Assembly: GCF_039535115.1 (NCBI RefSeq)
Contig: NZ_BAAAWO010000001.1
Location: 3,906,001-3,970,000 of the forward strand
DNA length: 64,000 bases
Direction of reading: 5' to 3'
Origin: Paeniglutamicibacter sulfureus
GTDB taxonomy: Bacteria > Actinomycetota > Actinomycetes > Actinomycetales > Micrococcaceae
Part shown: one piece after another, positions 1-8,405 of the stretch
Numbering within the stretch: position 1 is the first letter of the stretch
How the letters are laid out: the number at the start of each line of letters is the position of its first letter
Notes under the pieces: model-generated
Told to the model about the DNA's origin: nothing
The model's input: the letters and a program-made list of their open reading frames with translations, nothing else
Database searches by the model: none
Position numbers and translations under genes: made by a program

Positions 1-1678
1 CATCCAGTGCGCGGTCCTGAGGGAGTGATTCGAGGTACTCGCGCAGCGCGATTTCCTCAGCGCTGGGCTCGACGTCGTCGACGCCGGGAAGGGGGGTCTC
101 GTCCACCCACTCGGTGCGCGTTTCGTGCGGTACCAGGCCCAGCAGCCAGTCGCGCAGCCGCAACGTGGAGAGGCAATCGTATTCGTTGTAGTCGCGGATG
201 GATTCCAGGATCCGCCCGGCCTCGGCATCGTCAACGCCCAGCTGCTCGGTGTACTTGGCGTAGGCGACGACGGAGGCGCCTGCGTCCTTGACGTCCCCGC
301 CGCGCAGGTGCTCGCCCATGTAGAGCGGCTCGAGCTTCTTGATCGAATAGGAGCGCTCGGAGATCAGCAGCGAGTGGCGGACGGTGTCGTAGAGGTCCAC
401 CAGCAGCCCATCGCGCAGCCACTGGTCGATGGTGTCCTCGGCGACCACGTGGCGCAGCGAGAGGTTCCGAAGGGCGCTCTTCTCATAGGGCGCATAGTGG
501 TAGATCTTCATCTGGGGGAAGACCGCTCGACGGGCCTCGACGTAGGCGACGAAGTCGGTGAAGGCCTTGCGCTCCTCGGCCCGGGAATGCGCCCAGAAGG
601 GTTTGAACACCGGTTCGGCCGTATCGATCTCGATGACGCCGAAGAGGTATTCCAGTCCCCAGGACTCGTCAAAAGGATCCTGCCACAGCGGATCGCCTTC
701 GAAGTCGAAGAAGATGTCCCCGGTGTTGGGTTCCGGGAGCCGGGAAATGGTTTGGGTTCCATTGACCTTGTAGGCAACCCCGCCGATGGTTCCGTCGCTG
801 GTTCCGAGTCCGACCTGCATGCGTGCCTGTTCGGCTAGCTTGTGGTGCGGATCGCGTGCCTTGGTGTTGCCTGCGGCGAGCTCGTCAATGGTGGTGATTC
901 CGGCTTCCATGAGCTTCCTGCGCTTGACGGTGCTCATGCCGGCGACCAGCAGCAGGTCGCGGTGCTTGGCCACCTGCTCGGCGCAGTAATCGCAGCGTCC
1001 GCACGCGCCGATGCCTTCCTGGCCCCAGATGACGGGGTTTGTTCCCGACCGATGGGCGAAGGTCAACGCCTTGAAACGGGCCCGGCGCTCCTTGAACACC
1101 GGAAGCAGCTCATGCATCTGGTGCACCGAATGCGTCTTGTCCCCGAGCACCAGGGTGGTCTTTGCGGCGACCGGGATTCCGGCGGTGATGAGCTGGTCGC
1201 CGTAGGCAGCCAGTTGGAGCAGGGCCGTGACGCGGGCGTGGCGGGCCAACTTGGTGTCCCACACCGCGTAGGAGCCGTCCGGTTCACGGACCAGGAAGTC
1301 GGCAAAGCCGACGAATTCCCCGTCGAAGAAGGTCGCCTGGAACACCACGTCGGCGCCCTTGAGCAGCGCCTGGTGCGTTTCCTCGTGTGCCTGCTCCAGC
1401 GAGGCCCGATCCCCGCGGACTCCGGCGGCCAGCATCTTGACGCCGCGGCCGGTGGATGGGTCGTAGTCGCCGAATTGTGCGCGCAGCTCTTCCAGGACCT
1501 TGTGTTCATGGGCGTCGCCAAGCACCGCGGTGCGGTCGAGCATTTCATCGGGTCCGAAGTCGGCCTTGTCGCTGCGCCCCAGGCGTTCGTCGAGCTTGCT
1601 CAGCGAGGCGAATTCGCAGCTTGCTGCCACCACGAGGTCGGATGCGGAGTAGATCAGGTCCTGATCGAGGAAAAACAC
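1..1678 (-). CDS. TM0106-family RecB-like nuclease (C-terminal part beyond window)
   Basis: Start of a large nuclease of the TM0106 (TIGR03491) type; about 560 codons are visible and the frame is still open at base 1. The N-terminal half carries a PD-(D/E)XK-like core with the motif WDTKLARH, followed by a CGRCDYC cysteine cluster and an RNase H-fold exonuclease segment beginning FFDFEGDP. In this family a DNA2-like helicase usually follows, which would lie left of the window. I chose the GTG at 1678 because AAGGAG lies about 10 nt upstream and the next residues (FLDQDLIYSASDL) match the expected N-terminus. The role is probably DNA processing or repair; the exact substrate is unknown. It reads away from the next gene, 92 nt upstream on the same strand. 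Confidence 0.85.
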   Translation of the reverse strand, partial: MFFLDQDLIYSASDLVVAASCEFASLSKLDERLGRSDKADFGPDEMLDRTAVLGDAHEHKVLEELRAQFGDYDPSTGRGVKMLAAGVRGDRASLEQAHEETHQALLKGADVVFQATFFDGEFVGFADFLVREPDGSYAVWDTKLARHARVTALLQLAAYGDQLITAGIPVAAKTTLVLGDKTHSVHQMHELLPVFKERRARFKALTFAHRSGTNPVIWGQEGIGACGRCDYCAEQVAKHRDLLLVAGMSTVKRRKLMEAGITTIDELAAGNTKARDPHHKLAEQARMQVGLGTSDGTIGGVAYKVNGTQTISRLPEPNTGDIFFDFEGDPLWQDPFDESWGLEYLFGVIEIDTAEPVFKPFWAHSRAEERKAFTDFVAYVEARRAVFPQMKIYHYAPYEKSALRNLSLRHVVAEDTIDQWLRDGLLVDLYDTVRHSLLISERSYSIKKLEPLYMGEHLRGGDVKDAGASVVAYAKYTEQLGVDDAEAGRILESIRDYNEYDCLSTLRLRDWLLGLVPHETRTEWVDETPLPGVDDVEPSAEEIALREYLESLPQDRALD

Positions 1679-1770
1679 GGGACGGGTGCTCCTTTGCCTT
1701 GGCTTGTCTTTGAACCTAGCACCGACCCTCCGTCATTTCGGTTCCGGTGAGGAGCGGCGTGCGCCCTGCG

Positions 1771-3018
1771 CTACTTGACGCCGGGCGCGGACACCGCGGA
1801 TTTTTCGTTTCCTTCTTCCTCCGGCTGCATCGAGGCGCCGCGGGTCATGGTGCACAGGAACAGCGCGGAAATACCGGCCGAGACCAACATTGCGGCGGCC
1901 ATCGGCACCGCGCTGTGCTCGCCGGCCATGCCCACGATCGGGGAGGCGATGGCCGCGAGCGTGAACTGCAAGGCGCCGAGAATCGCCGAGCCGGTGCCGG
2001 CAAACCGGGTGACCTGCGCGGTGGCCAACGCCGAGGCATTTCCCAGTACAAGGCCCAGCGCCGAGACCGTGACAAAGAGCAGCAGCATCGTGGGGATCGC
2101 CGGGGTGCCGGCGAAGACGATGATGCACAGCAGTGCCGCGCTGCCGGCCAGCAGGCTTCCGACCCCGATATAGGTCAGCCGCTTCGGGCCGGCCCGGGTG
2201 ACCAATCTGGCCGAAACAATGCTGGCGGCTGTCAGGCCGAGTGCATTGGCTCCGAAAGCCAATGAGTAGGTGGTGCTTCCCAGCCCGATGATGTTCTGGA
2301 GGACGAAGGGGGAGGCTGCGATGTAGGCGAACATCGCAGTCATGGCGAAGGCGAACGTGAGTGTGAAGCCGAGGTAGGGCTTGTTTCGCAGCACCTGCCC
2401 GGCGTTGGAACCCAGTACCTTGAGCCCGCCGGCGCTGCGGCGCTCGGGCGGCAGCGATTCGCGGACCAGGAAGGCGGCGCCGATGATCATCAGCAGGTTC
2501 AGTCCCGCCAGCACCCAGAACACGCCGCGCCAGCCGAAGCCCTGGATGATTCCGCTGCCCAGGAGCGGGGCGAGGACCGGGGCGATGCCGCCGACGGTCA
2601 TCATGATCGAGAACATCCTGGCGGCATTGACGCCGCGTGCGATGTCAGTGATGACGGCCCTGGCCAGGACCACCCCGGCGGCGCCGCTGAAGCCCTGGAC
2701 GAAGCGCATGGCAATGAGCCACTCGATGGTTGGCGCCAGCGCGCACAGGGCGCTTGCCGCAAGGCAGGCCACCGTGCCCAGCAACAGTGGCCTGCGGCGG
2801 CCGAACTGGTCCGAAAGCGGACCGATCACCAATTGTCCCGTTGCCAGGCCCAGCATGAAGGTGGTCAGGGTGAGCTGCACCGAGGTGGCGCTGGTGTTCA
2901 GATCCGACATCATCTGCGGGAACGCCGGGAGGTACATGTCGATGGCGAAGGGCGCAATGGCGCTGAGCAGCGCCAGGATGCCCAACAGGGACGCGGAGGT
3001 TTTGCCGGGGTTGGTCAT
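1771..3018 (-). CDS. Bcr/CflA family drug-efflux MFS transporter
   Basis: A 415-residue inner-membrane proton antiporter of the Bcr/CflA branch of the major facilitator superfamily. Twelve hydrophobic segments are visible. The N-terminal segment PFAIDMYLPAFPQM carries the family's conserved D-x-Y-LPAFP signature, and QFGRRRPLL is the loop 2-3 motif. Members export bicyclomycin, chloramphenicol, sulfonamides or cysteine; the substrate here cannot be read from sequence. A longer frame reaches 3111, but those 31 residues are hydrophilic and unlike the family, so the ATG at 3018 (MTNPGKTS) is preferred, although its ribosome site is weak. The C-terminus is a short hydrophilic tail. It appears to be a stand-alone gene. 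Confidence 0.88.
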   Translation of the reverse strand: MTNPGKTSASLLGILALLSAIAPFAIDMYLPAFPQMMSDLNTSATSVQLTLTTFMLGLATGQLVIGPLSDQFGRRRPLLLGTVACLAASALCALAPTIEWLIAMRFVQGFSGAAGVVLARAVITDIARGVNAARMFSIMMTVGGIAPVLAPLLGSGIIQGFGWRGVFWVLAGLNLLMIIGAAFLVRESLPPERRSAGGLKVLGSNAGQVLRNKPYLGFTLTFAFAMTAMFAYIAASPFVLQNIIGLGSTTYSLAFGANALGLTAASIVSARLVTRAGPKRLTYIGVGSLLAGSAALLCIIVFAGTPAIPTMLLLFVTVSALGLVLGNASALATAQVTRFAGTGSAILGALQFTLAAIASPIVGMAGEHSAVPMAAAMLVSAGISALFLCTMTRGASMQPEEEGNEKSAVSAPGVK

Positions 3019-3144
3019 GGCGTGGAAGGTGCCCACTTTCTCGTTGCAGGCAGGGTCCGGGACATACCCACCATGTTTCCACATTGATGATGGGCATGCC
3101 CGCGCCGGCATCCGTGGGCGGTGCCAAGGACCGTGCTTGCCGAA

Positions 3145-3813
3145 TCAGTCCTTGGAAAGCTGCCTGAGGATGAAGGCCGCGGTGGCCTCGGCGAGCCCCG
3201 CACCGTCCTCGGATACCGTGCGCCCGGAGCGGGCGACCTTGAAGGAGTGGTCTCCGCCTTCGAACCAAACCACTTCGCTGGCCGGGTTGAGGTTGGAGAC
3301 CACGCGGGTCATGAGTTCCTGGTTGGCGAAGGGGTCGCGGGTGCCTTCGAGGAAAAGCATCGGCACCTGCAACGGGTAGAGGTGTTCGTCGCGAAGTTTG
3401 TCTTCCTTCTTCGGGGCATGCAAGGGGTAGCCCAGAAAGATCAGGGCCTGGGTGTCCATGCCGTCGGCGACGGCCATGGAGGCCATGCGACCGCCAAATG
3501 ACTTGCCGGCGGCGAACACCGGAAGTTCCCCGGAGAGGTTCGCGCCGACCCACTCGCGTATCTGTTTCCACACGTTGATCGCAACGGGTGCACGGTCCGG
3601 AAATTTCTTGCCCGCATCCATGTACGGGAAATTGAAGCGCAGCACCGAAATGCCTTTTTCGGCGACTGCCCGGGCGTAGCCGGCCATGAAGTCATGGTCC
3701 TTGCCGGCGCCGGCTCCGTGGGCGAGGACCAGAAACGCCAGGGGATTTTCGGCCTCATCAAGCAAAGCGGTGACACTTTCGGTGCCGCACGGGATGTTCA
3801 ATTCCTGGCTCAT
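3145..3813 (-). CDS. alpha/beta hydrolase, KANL3/Tex30-like
   Basis: A 222-residue cytoplasmic alpha/beta hydrolase without signal peptide. LAHGAGAGKDHDFM supplies the oxyanion region, AAGKSFGGRMA the nucleophile elbow (Ser in GKSFGG), EGTRDPF the acid-containing strand and GGDHSF the catalytic His. This pattern fits the dienelactone-hydrolase/KANL3/Tex30-like subgroup, a family of largely unknown substrate. The gene stands alone between the exporter gene and a long palindrome that separates it from the glutaminase gene upstream. The start is the ATG giving MSQELNIP; only a weak AGG-type site is present. Specific function not assigned. Confidence 0.8.
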   Translation of the reverse strand: MSQELNIPCGTESVTALLDEAENPLAFLVLAHGAGAGKDHDFMAGYARAVAEKGISVLRFNFPYMDAGKKFPDRAPVAINVWKQIREWVGANLSGELPVFAAGKSFGGRMASMAVADGMDTQALIFLGYPLHAPKKEDKLRDEHLYPLQVPMLFLEGTRDPFANQELMTRVVSNLNPASEVVWFEGGDHSFKVARSGRTVSEDGAGLAEATAAFILRQLSKD

Positions 3814-3910
3814 GGGTTCAAGCCTAGATCTTGTTGGCCGGTTGGATCGAACCGATCAAGGGTCGGAGAGCGGCGCCAGTCGCCACCGAGTCCAAGAGCG
3901 CTGTCGACGA

Positions 3911-3948
3911 GGTGCCAGTGCATTGCGAATTCGAAATGCACTGGCACC
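3911..3948. repeat. 38-bp near-perfect palindrome
   Basis: The arms GGTGCCAGTGCATT (3911-3924) and AATGCACTGGCACC (3935-3948) are perfect 14-bp inverted copies, and the centre holds CGAATTCG, itself a palindrome. The only mismatch in the 38 bp is the pair 3925/3934. It lies in the 256-bp gap between the end of the glutaminase gene and the start of the hydrolase gene. There is no T-run on either side, so it is not a canonical terminator; a protein-binding or cruciform-forming site is possible. The rest of the gap shows no gene. Confidence 0.75.
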
Positions 3949-4069
3949 GGCAACCCTGAATCCGCTGGCGGCTTGGCGAGGGGCCCGCCGGGCGATTGCT
4001 GCCCGACATTTCCGGTTCCGGTGGCCGCGGAACATTTTTGCGAGCGCATTTCCTGAATGCCGAGGCGCG

Positions 4070-5857
4070 TCAGTGCAGCGGGAAGTTCGAGTCCTTGATG
4101 TTCGCCTCGACCCGGGTGTAGGCATCGCGGGCGACGGCCTTCCAGAAGCGCAAGGCAGTTCCCGGGTCATCGGCCTCCAGCGTGGCGATCGACGCGGCCG
4201 AGAGCACCTTTAGGTGCAGCCTGCCCACGGCCGTGACGCGGGTGGTTTGTTCGCCCTCACCGCCCAGGGCGATCTCGCCGAAGGTCATGCCCGCCGAAAG
4301 CGTCGCGTGCCGCACCGGCTTGCCGTTTTGCAGGGTCGAGGTGACCACCTTGCCCTTGAGGATGAAGTAGACGCCACCGAATTCCTGGCCGGGCCGGCGA
4401 ATAATGCGTCCGTCCTCGATCCGGGATTCCTCCATCAGGGATTCGAGCAGGTCGATGTCCACGGCGTCCAGCGGCGCCAGCGCAGCGAAGTCGCAGACCG
4501 AGACCTCGCTGGGCACCAGGTCGCCGTCCCCGTAGCGCTGCAGCAACGTGGTCTCTGCCCATTCCACCGCGTCATTGCGGCTGGGAAAGCAACGCAGCGA
4601 CTCCAGCGGCTCGAAGATTTTTTCCTGGACCAACACCATGGTGCGGCCCTCCGCCTCCAGTTCCCGGCCGAGCTGGTGGATCATCTCCACCGCAATGCGA
4701 TCGATGTCGTCGACCCGGCGCAGATCCAGGATCACCAGTTCCACGGAAGGATCCAGTTCGCTGACTTCGCGCACCATGGACTCGGTGCCGGCGAAGAGCA
4801 AGTCGCCGGCCAGCTCCACGATGTGCGCCCGTTCCCCGTACTCGGCCAACAGCTTGCTGGCGGCATCGGTGTAGCGGGTGTAGGACGGGGCATCGGTGAT
4901 GTCGAAGTGGTCGCGGATCACCGAGCGGCCCAGGCGGGCGGCTCGCACAAAGTGCATCCCCATGTCGGCGCTGATGCGTTCGCTGGCGGCGACCCCGCGC
5001 ACGGAGGAACCGTGGAGGTCCAAGGCGGGGGAGTAGATGGCCAGTCCCACCTGGCCGGGAAGCACGGCAATCAGCCCGCCGCCGACTCCCGACTTGGCGG
5101 GCAGCCCCACGGCGGAGATCCATGCTCCGGCATCGTCATACATGCCGCAGGTTGTCATGACCGACAGGGTGCGCTGGACCGCTTCCTTGCTCATGACCTG
5201 AACCCCGGTGCGCGGCTGGGTGCCGCCATTGGCCAGCGTCGCTGCCATCATGGCCAAGTCCTGGGTGTTGACCATGACCGAGCAGGCACGGAAGTAGTCC
5301 TCCAACACCGGGCTTGGATCGGTCTCGATGATGTCGAAGGAACGCAGCAGGTAGGCCAGTGCGCGGTTGCGGTGTCCGGTGAGCGCCTCGGAGGCGAAGA
5401 TGGAATCGCTTAGTTCCAGGCGTCGCCCGGCGGCCGTGGAGAAGTGTTCCAGGATGCGCTCGAAGCGCGGGGCGTCGGTGTTCCTGATCAGCGAAACCGT
5501 GGCAATGGCCCCGGCATTGATCATGGCGTTGGCCGGGCGCCCGCTGCCCCGGGCCAGCGAGATCTCGTTGAACGCGTCCCCGCTGGGTTCCACATCGATC
5601 TTCGTATCCACCGCGTCCAGGCCGATGTCGTCCAGCGCCAACGCGTAGGAGAACGGCTTGGAAATGGATTGGATGGAGAATTCCAGGTCGGCATCCCCGA
5701 TCCGGTACACGTGGCCGTCGACGGTGGCCATGGCAATGGCGAACTTCGAGGGATCGGCGTCGGCCATTGCCGGGATGCCCTGGTAGGGGGTTCCTGCCGT
5801 GAGATCCAGAAGCTCTGCATGGAGGTCCGCGAGGTAGCTGTCAATGGGGGAGCGCAT
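4070..5857 (-). CDS. glsA: glutaminase A fused to STAS and cyclic-nucleotide-binding domains
   Basis: Hydrolyses L-glutamine to glutamate and ammonia. Residues 1-310 are a complete serine-dependent glutaminase: FSIQSISKPFSYALA holds the Ser-x-x-Lys pair, GRPANAMINAGAI the substrate-binding Asn region, and LPAKSGVGGGLIAVLPG the late glycine-rich motif. Residues about 335-450 form a STAS domain (VELVILDLRRVDDID). Residues about 470-590 form a cNMP-binding beta-roll (GGVYFILKGKVVTSTLQNGK, then MTFGEIALGGEG). At 595 residues it is roughly twice the size of a simple GlsA, the extra mass being the regulatory tail. Such three-domain glutaminases are known in actinobacteria; the effector is unknown. 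It starts 5 nt after the SGNH hydrolase stop, so the two are probably co-transcribed. Confidence 0.92.
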   Translation of the reverse strand: MRSPIDSYLADLHAELLDLTAGTPYQGIPAMADADPSKFAIAMATVDGHVYRIGDADLEFSIQSISKPFSYALALDDIGLDAVDTKIDVEPSGDAFNEISLARGSGRPANAMINAGAIATVSLIRNTDAPRFERILEHFSTAAGRRLELSDSIFASEALTGHRNRALAYLLRSFDIIETDPSPVLEDYFRACSVMVNTQDLAMMAATLANGGTQPRTGVQVMSKEAVQRTLSVMTTCGMYDDAGAWISAVGLPAKSGVGGGLIAVLPGQVGLAIYSPALDLHGSSVRGVAASERISADMGMHFVRAARLGRSVIRDHFDITDAPSYTRYTDAASKLLAEYGERAHIVELAGDLLFAGTESMVREVSELDPSVELVILDLRRVDDIDRIAVEMIHQLGRELEAEGRTMVLVQEKIFEPLESLRCFPSRNDAVEWAETTLLQRYGDGDLVPSEVSVCDFAALAPLDAVDIDLLESLMEESRIEDGRIIRRPGQEFGGVYFILKGKVVTSTLQNGKPVRHATLSAGMTFGEIALGGEGEQTTRVTAVGRLHLKVLSAASIATLEADDPGTALRFWKAVARDAYTRVEANIKDSNFPLH

Positions 5858-5862
5858 GACTC

Positions 5863-6582
5863 CTAGCCTAGGGGTTCGACGCCCGCCGTGTCCGCGATGG
5901 CCTGCATGGGCTTGGTGGTCAGGGCCTGTCCGATGGCAGCACCGAGGATCTTGGCGCCCTCGACATTGGGGTGCACCCCGTCGTCGCTGAGTCCCTCAAT
6001 GAAGGTGTTCGCCTCGCTGCGCAATCCGGCCGACGCGTCCACGTATGTCCAGCCGCGCTCGCCGGCGAAGGTTTTCAGGAATTCGTTGTAGGCCACCGTT
6101 GCCGCAACGGCGTCGTCGCGGGGAGGAATGCTGCTCAGCAGAACCATGGGTGCCCGTACGATGCGGGCGATGCGCGCCAGGTTCTCTCCGATCATTGTGT
6201 GGCTGTTGCCGTGCGCGAGGTCGTTGGTGCCGGCCAGGATGACCAGGGAATCCGCGCTTCCGGCACGCAGGGCCACGGCCATGTCCCCGCTTTGGGCACC
6301 GCCCAGGGCCCAGCCGCCGGTCCATGCCAGGGTGGCGGGCGTGCCGGGTGTGTTGACGTACCTGACCCAGGAGGCTTCGCCGACGTGGCCGGCGGCCACC
6401 TTGCGGCTTCCCGCCGCCGTGATCGAGTCCCCGGCGACCATGAAGGTGTTGTGGTTTACGCCCGCTGGAACAGCGAAGGCTTGCGGCAGCGGCTCATCTG
6501 CGCGCGGCGTGCCGGACAGACCCAGCAGTCCCACGAAGACGGCCATGCATGCAAGTATCAAGAAGGGTTTGCGAGTTCCCAA
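5863..6582 (-). CDS. secreted SGNH/GDSL-family hydrolase
   Basis: An exported esterase/lipase-like hydrolase. Block I is FMVAGDSITAAGS (catalytic Ser), block III is VILAGTNDLAHGN, and block V is DDGVHPNVEGAK with the Asp-x-x-His pair. A signal peptide (KPFLILACMAVFVGLLGLSG, then TPRADE) precedes the domain. I place the start at the TTG at 6582, since AAAGGGG sits 7 nt upstream and gives a standard signal peptide; an ATG at 6603 is the alternative. The natural ester substrate is unknown. It is the first gene of a likely two-gene unit with the glutaminase. A hairpin at 6673-6717 isolates it from the genes upstream. Confidence 0.83.
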   Translation of the reverse strand: MGTRKPFLILACMAVFVGLLGLSGTPRADEPLPQAFAVPAGVNHNTFMVAGDSITAAGSRKVAAGHVGEASWVRYVNTPGTPATLAWTGGWALGGAQSGDMAVALRAGSADSLVILAGTNDLAHGNSHTMIGENLARIARIVRAPMVLLSSIPPRDDAVAATVAYNEFLKTFAGERGWTYVDASAGLRSEANTFIEGLSDDGVHPNVEGAKILGAAIGQALTTKPMQAIADTAGVEPLG

Positions 6583-6672
6583 GGTGTTGCCCCTTTCCTG
6601 CATTAATCGTAGTGGCCGCGGGTCCCCGATTCGGACTCGTTCCTGCAACGATTGCTTCCCGGGTAAGACAAA

Positions 6673-6717
6673 TCACGGCGGCTTTCCGAACCAGGATTCG
6701 TCGAGAAAGCCGCCGTG
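6673..6717 (-). terminator. hairpin terminator after the DUF305/DUF3105 gene group
   Basis: A perfect 14-bp stem (6673-6686 with 6704-6717, arm TCACGGCGGCTTTC) with a 17-nt loop, followed on the minus strand by a short T-rich stretch (TGATTTGTC). It sits just downstream of the minus-strand gene ending at 6740. Confidence 0.65.
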
Positions 6718-6739
6718 AACGCGTTGGAACGCGGAGCGG

Positions 6740-7036
6740 TTACTTGCGCCGGCCGACCACCATCGATGCGAGAATCACTGCGGCGGTGACGGAATTGACG
6801 GCGGGCCAGGCGCCGATCTTCTTGGCCAGCGGATGGGATGCCCCGAATGCTGCAAGGTAGAGCCCAGTCAGGGCAGCTGCCCTCGGGGTTCCGGCGTTGG
6901 CTTTCCACAGAAGGAAGGCACCGGTTCCCGCTGCGGCCAGCACCGCGCCGCCCAGCGGGCGGTTCTTGGTGGTGCGGGCGGTGGCGAAGCCGCCGATGAG
7001 TCCGGTTCCGGCAATTGCCGAGGGCAGGAATGACAT
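6740..7036 (-). CDS. small membrane protein of unknown function
   Basis: A 98-residue protein with three or four hydrophobic segments (AIAGTGLIGGFATA, LGGAVLAAAGTGAFLL, AALTGLYLAAFGA, AVNSVTAAVILASMV) and a basic C-terminus (VVGRRK). I do not recognise a family. AAGGAGAACACC precedes the ATG, a good ribosome site. It is last in a same-strand series with the DUF3105, DUF305 and small secreted genes upstream and is followed by a clear hairpin, so it probably belongs to that unit. Topology suggests an integral membrane accessory protein; nothing more can be said. Confidence 0.7.
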   Translation of the reverse strand: MSFLPSAIAGTGLIGGFATARTTKNRPLGGAVLAAAGTGAFLLWKANAGTPRAAALTGLYLAAFGASHPLAKKIGAWPAVNSVTAAVILASMVVGRRK

Positions 7037-7064
7037 GGTTGGTGTTCTCCTTTTTCCTTCTAGC

Positions 7065-7673
7065 TTAGATGCCGATGCCGCCGGTGCATGGGGCGCCGGG
7101 CTCGAGGGTCTGCGGGCCCTGGCGGTATTTCGTGATGAAGGTCTTGATGCGCGGGTCGTCCGGGGAATCGACGCTGAGCTGTTCTCCCCAGGCCGTGAGC
7201 TTGATCTTCTCTCCCTGTTCCGGGAAGGGGCTCAGGATGAGGTAGGTCTTCTCTCCCACGGCTTCCTCCAAGGCCGTGACTTCCGCATCGCTGGCCCCGT
7301 CGTAGGTGATCCATACGGCGCCGTGTTCCATCGAATGAACAGCATTGTTTTCCGGGACCGGAGCCTCATAGATCCCACAATTGAGCCAGACTGGATTGTG
7401 GTCTCCGCCCACTCCGGGCTTCTGGTCGTAGGCGACCGTTGTATCGACGTGATTGGCCGAGGCCACCTCGTAGGTCTTGACTCCGTCAATGGGGGCGGCG
7501 GCGGCTGCGGTTGCGGTAGATTTTTCCTGGGCGGCACCGCTGAGTACCACGCTGGTGGGGATGACGATGGCCAGTGCGGCGGTCGCGATCACCGCCACGG
7601 TCAACAGCTTGGTTCGTTTTTCCTTGGCTTTTGCCTTGGCAAGGACCATTTGGGCTTCTGCGCGTTTGTTCAT
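7065..7673 (-). CDS. DUF3105 family membrane-anchored protein
   Basis: A 202-residue protein with a basic N-terminal cytoplasmic stretch, one transmembrane helix (LLTVAVIATAALAIVIPTSV) and an extracytoplasmic DUF3105 domain. The hallmark is the conserved SMEHGAVWITYD segment, together with NPVWLNCGIYEAPV. The two Cys (NCGIY and APCTGG) could pair outside the cell. The function of DUF3105 is not established; genes of this family often lie beside DUF305 and copper-handling genes, and here the DUF305 gene lies immediately upstream with a 13-nt gap. Translational coupling or shared transcription is likely. Confidence 0.85.
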   Translation of the reverse strand: MNKRAEAQMVLAKAKAKEKRTKLLTVAVIATAALAIVIPTSVVLSGAAQEKSTATAAAAAPIDGVKTYEVASANHVDTTVAYDQKPGVGGDHNPVWLNCGIYEAPVPENNAVHSMEHGAVWITYDGASDAEVTALEEAVGEKTYLILSPFPEQGEKIKLTAWGEQLSVDSPDDPRIKTFITKYRQGPQTLEPGAPCTGGIGI

Positions 7674-7686
7674 GGGAAGTCGTCCT

Positions 7687-8331
7687 TTAGCTCAGCTGTG
7701 AAAGCAGCTGGTTCAGGGCCGCTATTTCGGCCTCTTGGGTCTTGGTGATCTTGGTGGCGAAGGCGGCGACCATGGCGTTGTCGCCGCGTTGCAGGTAGGC
7801 CTCGGCCATTTCGACGCCGCCCTTGTGGTGGGCGATCATCAGGGTCAGGAACTGACGGTCGGCGGTCTCGCCCCGCGCGGCGGTGAGCTTTTGGATGTCG
7901 GCCTCGCTGGCCATGCCCATGGAGGCCATGGTGTGGGGTCCGCCGGGGGCGACGCTCCCGTGGCCGGCATGCGAGGCATCCTCGTTGAGAAGGTCGCTCA
8001 TCCACGTCATGGATTCACCGGTTTGGGTCAGGCCCCAGGTCTCAAGCCAGGCAAACATCTGTCCCGATTGCTGCTGCTGTGTCAAGGCAATGTCGTAGGC
8101 CATCGAGCGCACGGCAGGATTGGTCGAATTTTCCCGAATGATCATGGAAAGCTGCACCGCTTGGTGGTGGTGCGTTTGCATGTCCCGGGAGAAGCCTGCC
8201 TCGGGGGAGGCCTCGGAGGGTAGATTGCTGCGCGGATTGGCGGATCCCAGGATCCAGCCGCCGGCGGCCATGGCCAGCATGAGTGCCACCACGGCGATGA
8301 CCAGGGCGCGGGAAGTTTTCGGTTCGGACAT
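7687..8331 (-). CDS. DUF305 domain protein (membrane-anchored, His/Met-rich)
   Basis: A 214-residue ferritin-like four-helix DUF305 protein anchored by an N-terminal helix (ALVIAVVALMLAMAAGGWIL). Two HH-containing helices are diagnostic: FSRDMQTHHHQAVQLSMII and FLTLMIAHHKGGVEMAEAYL. Between them lies a His/Met-rich loop (DASHAGHGSVAPGGPHTMAS), which would suit copper or other soft-metal binding. A much longer open frame runs to 8784, but the ATG at 8331 (MSEPKTSRA) has GAGGA 6 nt upstream and gives the expected anchor. Members related to CopM have been linked to periplasmic copper; here that role is only inferred. Confidence 0.87.
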   Translation of the reverse strand: MSEPKTSRALVIAVVALMLAMAAGGWILGSANPRSNLPSEASPEAGFSRDMQTHHHQAVQLSMIIRENSTNPAVRSMAYDIALTQQQQSGQMFAWLETWGLTQTGESMTWMSDLLNEDASHAGHGSVAPGGPHTMASMGMASEADIQKLTAARGETADRQFLTLMIAHHKGGVEMAEAYLQRGDNAMVAAFATKITKTQEAEIAALNQLLSQLS

Positions 8332-8405
8332 AGTGGGTCCTCGGAACGAAGAAGGCGGTGCACCCGGAATCGGGCACGCGGACGGCAGGAGGAGGAAGCC
8401 GTTTT

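Noticed and set aside
125..1750. Two long plus-strand open frames opposite the RecB-like nuclease
   Set aside because: They are the antisense shadow of a clear minus-strand nuclease with conserved motifs, have no ribosome sites and no family features.
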